A stretch of DNA of 64,000 nt from Lacibacter luteus. Its GTDB lineage: Bacteria > Bacteroidota > Bacteroidia > Chitinophagales > Chitinophagaceae. The translations under genes were made by a program, and so were the position numbers. This document shows positions 1 to 7,411 of the stretch, piece after piece. The stretch lies in NCBI RefSeq assembly GCF_004118265.1, contig NZ_SDHW01000002.1, forward strand, positions 712,245 through 776,244, given 5' to 3'. Numbering within the stretch: position 1 is the first letter of the stretch; each line of letters begins with the position of its first letter. The notes beneath the pieces were generated by a model. The model saw only the letters and a program-made list of their open reading frames with translations, was not told the origin of the DNA and made no database searches.

Positions 1-348
1 AAACTTCGGACGTTTAAAAATATCTTCCCATGTATTGAAACGGTTCTCTTCTTTAATGTCGTGCTTCTTTGCATAACGTTCATTACGGATTGCAATTGGT
101 TCGGCCACACCCACAATATCCATTTGTGCCGGGTATTGCACCGCATAGTTACCATATACATTTCCTCTTGCGCCTGCACCACATGTAACAACAGTAATGG
201 GTTTATCGGGGCGGAAACTGTTTTCAAAATCGGGAAGAATAATTTTTTCTCCCTTATCGTTTGTTGCCCACGATGAAAGCGGCAGTACTGAACCGCCAAT
301 GGAAATACCTAATGCCTTTAACGCATCTCTGCGTGATAATGAACTCAT
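1..348 (-). CDS. Gfo/Idh/MocA-family oxidoreductase, N-terminal fragment
   Basis: The gene starts at 348 and runs off the left edge, so only about 116 residues are visible. They open with a twin-arginine-type leader (SRRDALKALG followed by a hydrophobic run), then a Rossmann nucleotide-binding stretch (ITVVTCGAGARGNVYG) and VGVAEP, which fits the NAD(P)-binding half of Gfo/Idh/MocA dehydrogenases. These secreted Bacteroidota versions usually act on sugars or sugar derivatives. The substrate cannot be inferred from the fragment. It lies 24 bases beyond the hydrolase start site region on the same strand and could belong to a separate unit. Confidence 0.75.
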   Translation of the reverse strand, partial: MSSLSRRDALKALGISIGGSVLPLSSWATNDKGEKIILPDFENSFRPDKPITVVTCGAGARGNVYGNYAVQYPAQMDIVGVAEPIAIRNERYAKKHDIKEENRFNTWEDIFKRPKF

Positions 349-372
349 GATGCTCTGTTTTACGATTGATAA

Positions 373-1386
373 TTATTTATTGCTTATCGGAAGTTTTAAT
401 ACTTCCATCATAAATTTTGTTACTTCTGTTTCAACCCCCTGGTAGTCGTTCGATTTAATGTAGCCACCTATTACATGATCGCCGGTGTTGGGCATAGCTA
501 CCTTTCGTTTCTGTTCAGCAACCGTGCCAAGCTTATCAAACATCTGCAGCATAGCACCCACTTTTACCACACTATCCTGGTGCACTTCATCTTTATAATA
601 ATACAGCAGTAGTGTCGGCTGCTTTACGTTACTGAAGGTTTCATCTGTCATAGCCGTTTCTAAATACTCCTGCAGATTCACAACAGCTTCCAAACGATAT
701 TTTGAATACCAGTATGCTTTGTAAATATCCCGTTGATCTTTTGTGATATGGTAATCAGATTTTTTTACAAGTCTGGCAATCTGCAAGCCCCATGGATTAT
801 TCGCCAGCCATGCATTCGGATCGTTGATGGCAATATTGGGCGATAACAATACAAGTGCATACACATCGGGAAAGCTTGCAGCCAGTTGCAATGCATTGCT
901 GCCTCCGGTTGATGTGCCCATTACAATTACTTTGTTGCCGAGCTGTTTGCCAATGGCATAAGCCTGCTTTACACTCTCCCAATAGTTTTCTGCTGTAAGA
1001 TTTTGCATGGCTTCTGTTGTATCAATACCATGTTCGGCAAGGCGGGCTAAATATAAATTGCAGCCGAATTTTTTAGCAATGGCTTTGTGTACAGGCGCAC
1101 CTTCTTCCTGCGAAGCAGAAAAACCATGCAGGTACACAATTGCATACGCTGTTTTTTGTTTGGTTGAATCGTTATGCCAAACAATGCGGGCTTCGTTCTG
1201 TGGTTTGATCTTGTGCTGAGCTTCGTTCGCTGCAATATAATTTTCCAAGGCTGTTGCTTGGGCAGGAACAACGGGCAACGTATTTGTGTAAACAGGTGTT
1301 GATGGGTTAGGTCCAAGAAAATAAATAACGGAAAGCACAAGCAAAAGAATGGCAAACCATTTCAACAATCGTTTTAAGAATTGCAT
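373..1386 (-). CDS. alpha/beta hydrolase, membrane-anchored or secreted
   Basis: A 337-residue protein with one N-terminal hydrophobic segment (about residues 8-25) acting as signal peptide or anchor. The alpha/beta-hydrolase signature is clear: an oxyanion-side HG motif (VYLHGFSAS, about residue 87), a nucleophile elbow GTSTGG with Ser near residue 159, a late Asp region (YYYKDEVHQD) and a C-terminal catalytic His in NTGDHVIGG. This is the serine aminopeptidase/monoacylglycerol lipase-like (S33) fold, so an esterase or lipase role in the periplasm is likely, but the substrate is unknown. Confidence 0.8.
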   Translation of the reverse strand: MQFLKRLLKWFAILLLVLSVIYFLGPNPSTPVYTNTLPVVPAQATALENYIAANEAQHKIKPQNEARIVWHNDSTKQKTAYAIVYLHGFSASQEEGAPVHKAIAKKFGCNLYLARLAEHGIDTTEAMQNLTAENYWESVKQAYAIGKQLGNKVIVMGTSTGGSNALQLAASFPDVYALVLLSPNIAINDPNAWLANNPWGLQIARLVKKSDYHITKDQRDIYKAYWYSKYRLEAVVNLQEYLETAMTDETFSNVKQPTLLLYYYKDEVHQDSVVKVGAMLQMFDKLGTVAEQKRKVAMPNTGDHVIGGYIKSNDYQGVETEVTKFMMEVLKLPISNK

Positions 1387-1468
1387 ACGTTTTGTTTGAG
1401 GTGACTCTTAAAATTAATGGTTTCCTGTTTACCAAACGTTAAGAAGACAAACGGTTGTGCAAATGTGT

Positions 1469-1798
1469 TTACCAGCGCTCTGCACTATCATCATCTGCAG
1501 TGTTTGATTTATGTTCGGCTCTTGATTTTATTTTTTGCAATTGCCTGTCGATGATGAGGCGGGCAAGAAGTTGTGCAGCGTTTTCGCCCTGTTGCTGTTG
1601 CAGCAACTGTTTCATTTTAGCTTCGTTTACATCAATACGGTAGAGGTAGTAAACAAGTTTTTCAAAATCGGTGTTGATGAGTTGATTGATGTGCTGGGTG
1701 AGTTGCTCTTCCAGTTCTGTCATTGATAACTTTTCCGGCAACTCCAGCGAAAGCTCAATGTTAAGTTGTGGAATAATATTGTTATCGTAATTACTCAC
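1469..1798 (-). CDS. conserved hypothetical protein, 109 aa
   Basis: No family recognised with certainty. The start is a GTG at 1798, chosen because it overlaps the preceding gene's stop by 8 bases, typical of translational coupling; the first in-frame ATG (1723) would remove 25 residues. The sequence is acidic and helical (TELEEQLTQHINQLI, then KMKQLLQQQQGE) with no signal peptide, so it is probably a small cytoplasmic protein. It is the last gene of the run beginning at 3907, and its constant partners are the membrane protein and TIGR02757. Confidence 0.65.
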   Translation of the reverse strand: MSNYDNNIIPQLNIELSLELPEKLSMTELEEQLTQHINQLINTDFEKLVYYLYRIDVNEAKMKQLLQQQQGENAAQLLARLIIDRQLQKIKSRAEHKSNTADDDSAERW

Positions 1799-1994
1799 CG
1801 TCTTTCTTTTTATTGAACAGCAGAAACAGAATGGTTAATACAAATGCAAGTATGGCACTTTTTGCAGTAACCGATGTAAACGTAGTTTCGGGTTTGTGTG
1901 CTATCCATTTAAGAAATGCGTAGTTAATGAGCAACACAATCAAAAAATTTACAACCAGCAGTATAAGAAAAGGAATGATTTTATCCGGCTTCAT
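1791..1994 (-). CDS. small two-helix inner-membrane protein, 67 aa
   Basis: The short protein contains two hydrophobic segments (about residues 6-28 and 45-60) ending in a charged tail (NKKKDGE), consistent with a helical hairpin in the inner membrane. It starts 9 bases after the TIGR02757 stop and overlaps the next gene by 8 bases, so it sits inside a tight operon. No function can be assigned from sequence. Confidence 0.7.
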   Translation of the reverse strand: MKPDKIIPFLILLVVNFLIVLLINYAFLKWIAHKPETTFTSVTAKSAILAFVLTILFLLFNKKKDGE

Positions 1995-2003
1995 ATGACA
2001 GAC

Positions 2004-2768
2004 CTAACGTTTTGTTTCCATAACACCGGTGCCGAACAATGCAAAGTCATACTTCACCGGATCTTGCTTATCTAAGATACGCAGATTAGCGGTTAGTTCA
2101 AGAGCAGCTTCCCAATCGTCCTGCTTTCGGTGAAGTAACCCGTACTGCCGGGCAATGCGGCTTACATGTACATCGAGCGGACAAATAAGTTCTGCTGCTG
2201 AAATGTTTTGCCAGATGCCGAAATCAACAGCTTTGTTATCGTTGCGTACCATCCAGCGCAAATACATATTCAACCGCTTGCAACTTGATTTCTGTTTGGG
2301 CGAAGAGATATGTTTCTCTGTTCGTTTTAAATGTTCGAACGAAAAGAAATAATTTTTGAAATGATTAAGGCCTTCTTCCACCGTCATTCCTTTGCGTGGA
2401 AAGAAAGCTGTTTCCAACGATTCATGTTTGCTGTAATGCTGATGAAAGAATTCAACGAAATAATAAAGATCATCGGCAGTAAAAGTTCTGTGCTTAAATC
2501 CTGCTAATCTTTTTAATCTATGAGAATTATGGTTCAGGCAGAATTGATGCGGCTGCATCTCCATCAGCAGCATCAACTCTTTGCTTTTGTTGATGATGGT
2601 GGTGCGGTTGCCCCATGCAAAAATGGCGGCAAAGAAACCGGCTATTTCAATATCCTGTTTTTGTGTAAACAGGTGAGGAATGCAAATGGGATCGTCTTTA
2701 ATGAACGAAGGTTGATTGTAGAAATCAACCTTCTGGTTCAAAAGCTTTTTTAATTCTTGTTTTTTCAT
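2004..2768 (-). CDS. TIGR02757 (DUF2400) family protein
   Basis: The 254-residue protein shows the hallmarks of the Bacteroidota TIGR02757/DUF2400 family: an early DPICIPH segment, IFAWGNRTTIINK and a conserved CPLDVHVSRIARQYGL block near the C-terminus. The fold is thought to be all-helical, and the LDVHVSRIA block resembles the metal/DNA-facing helices of HhH glycosylases, but the biochemical role is undescribed. Its ATG shares bases with the stop of the upstream cystathionine enzyme (TAATG), so the two are translationally coupled. Confidence 0.85.
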   Translation of the reverse strand: MKKQELKKLLNQKVDFYNQPSFIKDDPICIPHLFTQKQDIEIAGFFAAIFAWGNRTTIINKSKELMLLMEMQPHQFCLNHNSHRLKRLAGFKHRTFTADDLYYFVEFFHQHYSKHESLETAFFPRKGMTVEEGLNHFKNYFFSFEHLKRTEKHISSPKQKSSCKRLNMYLRWMVRNDNKAVDFGIWQNISAAELICPLDVHVSRIARQYGLLHRKQDDWEAALELTANLRILDKQDPVKYDFALFGTGVMETKR

Positions 2769-3907
2769 TACCCAATCGCTTTCGCCAAATCTTCAATCAA
2801 ATCATCTGCATCTTCAATGCCAACACTTAAGCGGATGAGCGAATCACTCAATCCATCTTTTAAACGTTTCTCTCTGGGAATACTTGCATGCGTCATGCTT
2901 GCCGGATGATTGATGAGGCTTTCTACCCCACCCAAACTTTCGGCTAATGAAAACAATTTGGTTGATGATAATACACGTTTTGCTTCATCAAGACTATCGT
3001 CTTTTAATTCAAAACTGATCATACCTCCAAACCCACGCATCTGTTCTTTTGCAACAGCATATCCCGGATGATCGGTAAAACCCGGCCAATACACTTTACC
3101 CACTTTCGGATTTGCTTTTAACCAGTATGCAATTTTTTCACCATTGGCACAATGCGCTTTCATACGCACTGCTAATGTTTTAATACCACGCAGCACAAGG
3201 AAACAATCCATTGGCCCGGGTACAGCACCACAGCTTTTCTGGATGAAGTATAATTTTTCACGCAGCTCGGCATCATTCATTACCAAACATCCCTGGATTA
3301 CATCGCTGTGTCCGCTTAGGTATTTTGTTGCTGAATGCATCACAATGTCAGCACCAAGATCCAACGGGTTTTGTAAGTATGGCGAAGCAAATGTGTTATC
3401 AACACACAACAAAGCACCTGCTTCTTTTGCAATAGCAGCAATAGCTTTGATGTCGGTAATGTTCATCAATGGGTTTGTTGGCGTTTCAAGCCAGATGAGT
3501 TTGGTTTTTGCGGTTACCGCTGCTTTTACATTTGCAGCATCTGTTGTATCAACATATATAAATTTGAAACCGAATTTTTCAAACACTTTCATAAACAAAC
3601 GATAGGTGCCGCCATACATATCACTTGCTGCAATTACTTCGTCGCCGGGGTTTAATAATTTAATCACGGCATCGGTTGCTGCCACACCACTGCCAAACAC
3701 TAAACCAAATTTTCCGTTTTCAATTACGGCAACAGCTTCTTCCAAAGCAAAGCGTGTTGGATTCTGACTTCTTGCATATTCATAACCTTTGTTTACGCCA
3801 GGTGCTTCCTGAACGTAAGTACTGGTTTGATAAATAGGTGTCATAATTGCACCTGTAGAAGGATCGGGATGTGCTCCCGCATGGATCATTTTTGTATCGA
3901 GTTTCAT
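2768..3907 (-). CDS. trans-sulfuration PLP enzyme (cystathionine gamma-synthase/gamma-lyase)
   Basis: A Cys/Met-metabolism PLP enzyme of the usual length (379 aa). Visible signatures are the N-terminal IHAGAHPDPSTGAI, YEYARSQNPTR, the substrate/PLP region VFGSGVAATDA, and the internal-aldimine lysine in SATKYLSGHSD. Several members of the family catalyse cystathionine synthesis, cystathionine cleavage or methionine gamma-lysis and cannot be told apart from motifs alone. It heads an operon with TIGR02757 and two small genes. A near-perfect inverted repeat lies immediately upstream (3950-3975). No SAM-riboswitch-like leader is apparent. Confidence 0.9.
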   Translation of the reverse strand: MKLDTKMIHAGAHPDPSTGAIMTPIYQTSTYVQEAPGVNKGYEYARSQNPTRFALEEAVAVIENGKFGLVFGSGVAATDAVIKLLNPGDEVIAASDMYGGTYRLFMKVFEKFGFKFIYVDTTDAANVKAAVTAKTKLIWLETPTNPLMNITDIKAIAAIAKEAGALLCVDNTFASPYLQNPLDLGADIVMHSATKYLSGHSDVIQGCLVMNDAELREKLYFIQKSCGAVPGPMDCFLVLRGIKTLAVRMKAHCANGEKIAYWLKANPKVGKVYWPGFTDHPGYAVAKEQMRGFGGMISFELKDDSLDEAKRVLSSTKLFSLAESLGGVESLINHPASMTHASIPREKRLKDGLSDSLIRLSVGIEDADDLIEDLAKAIG

Positions 3908-3949
3908 ATGTATCGTTTTTGATCGTCTGACGATTAGGTTTTTTGATCA

Positions 3950-3975
3950 TCCGTCAGACGCAGGCGTCGGACGGA
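3950..3975. repeat. near-perfect hairpin TCCGTCAGACGC / GCGTCGGACGGA
   Basis: A 12-bp stem with one mismatch and AG loop between asnB and the cystathionine enzyme gene. The word CGTCAGACG is repeated as CGTCTGACG at 3924 and at 5968 in front of the next gene. Confidence 0.8.
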
Positions 3976-3991
3976 TTGCAAAGATGGTAAA

Positions 3992-5833
3992 TTACAACAG
4001 ATGTGCCGCACAGAAATAACGCCAGTCGTCATTATTAACAGCATGTGCAGGTTGTGCATTCACCGGTTGCTGAAGGATGCTTTTCCGGAGGATATTTTCT
4101 TTCACCAGTTTTTGCCGGCTTTGGTTCAGCAACTCAGCAAAAGCCGGCGACTGCATCCATTGCTGTTGCGGTGGTTCGTAACCAACTTTATCGGTACGGT
4201 AAACAATAGCAGCAGGCAAATGTTCTTTTATACATTGCCGGAGGATGTTTTTTGTAAAACCGTTGTTGATCTTGTAATGCGAAGGCAACGAAAAAATAAA
4301 CTGCACCAATTCGTGTGATAAGAAAGGCAAACGAACTTCCACGCCATGTGCCATGCTGTTGCGATCGGCATAGCGAAGCAGCTCTTCGAGTCCAACCAGC
4401 ATTGTGTTATAATACAACAGATCGTTGAGCTTGCTTACAGCCGGTTTGTAAATACTTTTTTTATTAAAATGTTCTTTGCGGTAGTGATTGCTGATGAACT
4501 TGTGATTGAGTACAGCTTTGTTGGCTTTGTTTTCCAGTTGTACCGCTGTAAACTCAGGAAAGCGTGCAGCCAGTTTATTCTTCCAACTCCAGTCAACTGA
4601 AATATGATGATCAGTAAATGCCTTCAACTCACGATTCACGACTGACGACTCACGACTTTTCTCCTGCAAAAACCAATGAATGTATTTGTGATAACCTGCA
4701 AGCGTTTCATCAGCACCCTGCCCGTCGAGTATTACTTTAATATTGTTTTGCTTGGCCAGTTCGTACACTTTGTATTGGGCATAAATGCTGCTCGATTGAA
4801 ATGGTTCTTCCTGTTGAAAGATGAGGTTTTCAATATCGTTGGACAATGTGTCTGCAGTGGGGGTAACAAAATGCTGTTGCAGTTGAAATTTGTCTGCTAC
4901 CTGTTTGGCATAAGCTGTTTCATCTTTTTCAAAACCGGGGAAAGATGCGGTGAAAGTTTGTAGTTTATGGTTTCTGGTTTGAAGTTGGTTGATCATTGCA
5001 ACAATTGAAGAACTGTCTAATCCACCACTCAACGAAGTGCCCACCTCCACATCACTCCGTAATCTTCTTTTTACTGATGTGTTCAGCAAATGCAGCAATT
5101 GCTCTGCTGCATCTGCTTCGCTTATCGATAAAGTGGTTTCTTTATCAAGATCGAAATACTGCACAATTTCATTTGTACCGTTTTGTAAACTTAACTGCAG
5201 ATAATGAGCTTGCGGAAGATTGCTGATGTTTTGATAAAATGTTTGCGACAGATCGGCCGGATTTTTTACCCAGCCCAATGCAATATAATTCAGCAGCATA
5301 CTGTGATCAACCGAACGGGTAATACCTGCGGCCCACAATGCTTTCATTTCACTTGCAAAAACAAACTGCTCACCATCAAAGCTGTAATAAAAAGGTTTTT
5401 CGCCAAAACGGTCACGTGCTGCAAACAGGTTTTGTTCCTGTTCGTCCCATATTGCAAAAGCAAACATGCCATCAAACTGTTGCAGGCATTGCTCCTTCCA
5501 GCAATCGTAAGCAGCAAGCAGTACTTCGGTATCGGTTTGTGTACGAAAGCTGTAACCTTTTTGCTGCAATGTTTCTCTCAGCTCAATATAATTATACAGT
5601 TCGCCATTATAAGTAATGCTGTAGCGGTTAAGGTAGTGCATAGGTTGTTTGCCCGCATCGCTCAAATCAATAATAGCTAAACGCCTGTGACCGAAACCAA
5701 CATTGTTCGATGCATTGATCCAAAAGCCTTCACCATCAGGACCACGATGTGCAAGCGCATCGGTCATTTGTTGTAACCGTTGTGTTGAAATTTGATTCGG
5801 ATTTCTTGAAATGATGCCTGCTATACCACACAT
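3992..5833 (-). CDS. asnB: asparagine synthase (glutamine-hydrolysing)
   Basis: A 613-residue class-B asparagine synthetase. The nucleophile Cys2 of the glutaminase domain is present (MCGIAG), followed by HRGPDGEG, YNGELYNY and DRFGEKP; the synthetase domain carries the ATP PPi-loop SLSGGLDSSSI and GQGADETLAGY. It converts aspartate, glutamine and ATP to asparagine. Members of this family also serve in cell-surface polysaccharide clusters, but no such cluster adjoins it. Residues about 393-403 (SRESSVVNREL) are encoded by a four-unit array of the heptamer GTGAGTC also found outside genes in this window, so this stretch looks like an inserted repeat between helices of the synthetase domain. 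Confidence 0.93.
   Translation of the reverse strand: MCGIAGIISRNPNQISTQRLQQMTDALAHRGPDGEGFWINASNNVGFGHRRLAIIDLSDAGKQPMHYLNRYSITYNGELYNYIELRETLQQKGYSFRTQTDTEVLLAAYDCWKEQCLQQFDGMFAFAIWDEQEQNLFAARDRFGEKPFYYSFDGEQFVFASEMKALWAAGITRSVDHSMLLNYIALGWVKNPADLSQTFYQNISNLPQAHYLQLSLQNGTNEIVQYFDLDKETTLSISEADAAEQLLHLLNTSVKRRLRSDVEVGTSLSGGLDSSSIVAMINQLQTRNHKLQTFTASFPGFEKDETAYAKQVADKFQLQQHFVTPTADTLSNDIENLIFQQEEPFQSSSIYAQYKVYELAKQNNIKVILDGQGADETLAGYHKYIHWFLQEKSRESSVVNRELKAFTDHHISVDWSWKNKLAARFPEFTAVQLENKANKAVLNHKFISNHYRKEHFNKKSIYKPAVSKLNDLLYYNTMLVGLEELLRYADRNSMAHGVEVRLPFLSHELVQFIFSLPSHYKINNGFTKNILRQCIKEHLPAAIVYRTDKVGYEPPQQQWMQSPAFAELLNQSRQKLVKENILRKSILQQPVNAQPAHAVNNDDWRYFCAAHLL
4627..4657. repeat. four-unit heptamer array within asnB
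   Basis: On the plus strand the units are ACTCACG, ATTCACG, ACTGACG, ACTCACG plus ACT, i.e. GTGAGTC-type heptamers on the coding strand, encoding SRESSVVNREL in frame. Confidence 0.85.
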
Positions 5834-5958
5834 AACTGTAAAAGTCGAATATTCATGGCATACAAACCAAAAAGAAAACCGGTTGTCTGTTCACCCGAAG
5901 GGTGACTGTACAACGTTGTTGTTAGCGATTAAAAAAAATAGTTGATCAGTTGTTGATT

Positions 5959-6495
5959 TTATAATTCGTCAGACGAGGTCGTCAGATGAAACGCCCCTCT
6001 TTCAATAAAGCGGTTGATGGGTTTTAAGAAGAACAGCAGCAGGCCAAGTGTTAGTAGTAGTCCTCCATTTATTAAAAACTCAGTTATTGAGTTTGAAAAC
6101 AATCGGCCTGGATAATAAAACAGATGTTTCGTGTAACTCCAAACAGGAACTCTAAGTAAAAGAAGTAGTAAGAAAAGCGAGAAGATTACATTAAGCCAAA
6201 ACCAACGTTGCTTAACGGAAAGAATAATTGAAAGAAAAAGAGCAGTTAACCATCCAATTGCACCAGATAATGTCTGCCAAATTAAAAACAACGATAAGTC
6301 TTCAACCGTAACTTCCTGTTCTTCTAATAATTTTTTTGTGCTATTACCTGATGCTTTGAAAGTGCTGATTATTTCCAGGTTAAACAAATAATACAGCGTT
6401 TCAAACGCATGCATAAAAAACCAAAAAGCAAGCGCATGAATTACTACCTGTCTCCAATTAAGTCTTGCCAAAAAATCTTTTACAGAAAAAGCCAT
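5959..6495 (-). CDS. hypothetical multi-pass membrane protein, 178 aa
   Basis: The chosen ATG at 6495 gives MAFSVKDFLARLNW; an upstream ATG at 6525 would place the first ten residues inside the terminator hairpin of the preceding gene, which argues against it. Four hydrophobic segments are visible (VIHALAFWFFMHAF, GWLTALFLSIILSV, FWLNVIFSLFLLLLLL, LINGGLLLTLGLLLFFL), so it is an inner-membrane protein. The pattern of helices around a short soluble loop does not match a family I can name. Base composition is AT-rich but not exceptional for its surroundings. Confidence 0.65.
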   Translation of the reverse strand: MAFSVKDFLARLNWRQVVIHALAFWFFMHAFETLYYLFNLEIISTFKASGNSTKKLLEEQEVTVEDLSLFLIWQTLSGAIGWLTALFLSIILSVKQRWFWLNVIFSLFLLLLLLRVPVWSYTKHLFYYPGRLFSNSITEFLINGGLLLTLGLLLFFLKPINRFIERGAFHLTTSSDEL

Positions 6496-6507
6496 GCGCA
6501 AGAATAA

Positions 6508-6537
6508 CAAAAAAAAGCCCTGCATTTCTGCAGAGCT
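6508..6537 (-). terminator. intrinsic terminator after the DUF2911 gene
   Basis: On the minus strand AGCTCTGCA / TGCAGGGCT (9 bp, one G-T pair) surrounds a GAAA loop, followed by eight or more T residues. Confidence 0.85.
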
Positions 6538-6570
6538 TCCTTGCTATTACTTAGGTTGATTAAAATTTAG

Positions 6571-6619
6571 TACACTTCGTACTTCTAAATTCGTACCTCG
6601 TACTTTCTATATCGTACTT
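6571..6619. repeat. seven-unit heptamer array CGTACTT at the DUF2911 gene end
   Basis: Heptamers TACACTT, CGTACTT, CTAAATT, CGTACCT, CGTACTT, TCTATAT, CGTACTT follow with exact 7-base spacing and overlap the stop codon (6618-6620). Confidence 0.75.
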
Positions 6620-7190
6620 ACCAGCTAATCGGCATTTTCACCATCACATCATCCCAATCCATTACCAGGTTAATACTTTTATCGGTTACTTTTTCAAACA
6701 CCATTGTAAACGATTCGGTAATATCCGGGGTTTTAATAACCGGGCAATCAATACGCACTACATCTTTACTTGCATCATATTTAAAAGCGCCCCACACATC
6801 GGTATCCTTATTTATAATAACGGTCCATTTTGTTCCGCTTTCAAGTGCATACATTGTGTAGCGCCCTTTTTTTACAACCTTACCACCAATCTTTACATCA
6901 CGGTAAAATTCAATTTCGGTGGCTTCGTTGGCACCAAGCCTCCATACTTTTCCATCTTCCACCAACTCGCCAAATACTTTACGTCCGCTTTTCGAAGGGC
7001 GACTGTAAATAACCCTTGCAATTAACGGCTCGGCAGGTTTGTTGGGTTGTATACGGAGTACCGGGTAGTTTACCGGATAATACGACATATCCATAGGTGA
7101 TTTGTCTAACGGAGGAAGCTTTGATCCGTTTTGCGCACTTACTGCCATCGCCATGCATACAAAAGCCAGTAATAATAGTGTACTTCTCAT
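6618..7190 (-). CDS. DUF2911 domain-containing secreted protein
   Basis: A signal peptide (MRSTLLLLAFVCMAMAVSA) precedes a domain containing ARVIYSRPSKSGRKVFG, WRLGANEATEIEFYRD and GRYTMYAL, the DUF2911 signature of Bacteroidota secreted proteins. The ATG at 7190 is preferred over the in-frame TTG at 7217 because it begins exactly at the signal peptide. DUF2911 has no assigned activity. The coding end overlaps a 7-nt-period repeat array, and a terminator follows at 6508-6537. Confidence 0.85.
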   Translation of the reverse strand: MRSTLLLLAFVCMAMAVSAQNGSKLPPLDKSPMDMSYYPVNYPVLRIQPNKPAEPLIARVIYSRPSKSGRKVFGELVEDGKVWRLGANEATEIEFYRDVKIGGKVVKKGRYTMYALESGTKWTVIINKDTDVWGAFKYDASKDVVRIDCPVIKTPDITESFTMVFEKVTDKSINLVMDWDDVMVKMPISW

Positions 7191-7411
7191 TTTGTTATTC
7201 TCTTTTTTAATAAACAATGTAACAAGTTGGGTTTTGTAACCCCAAAAATCAACTGCTGCTGCAACCTTATGACTTAATTAAATACAGAAAAGTTGTTTTG
7301 CAGGTTGCAAATTTAAATAAACGAACCCTGTCTGTAATCACCATTTATCCTGTTTGTTGACAGTTTCGGCCGGACTGCCGTATTTTATTTTTACATCCTA
7401 ATACGTTTGTT

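Noticed and set aside
3908..3991. SAM riboswitch ahead of the trans-sulfuration gene
   Set aside because: The 84-base gap is filled by simple palindromes and lacks the conserved riboswitch core.
5204..5680. A 158-aa frame antisense to asnB
   Set aside because: It is a shadow of the asnB codons and has no family features.
6496..6525. Ten-residue N-terminal extension of the membrane protein at 5959
   Set aside because: The codons lie within the terminator hairpin of the upstream DUF2911 gene.
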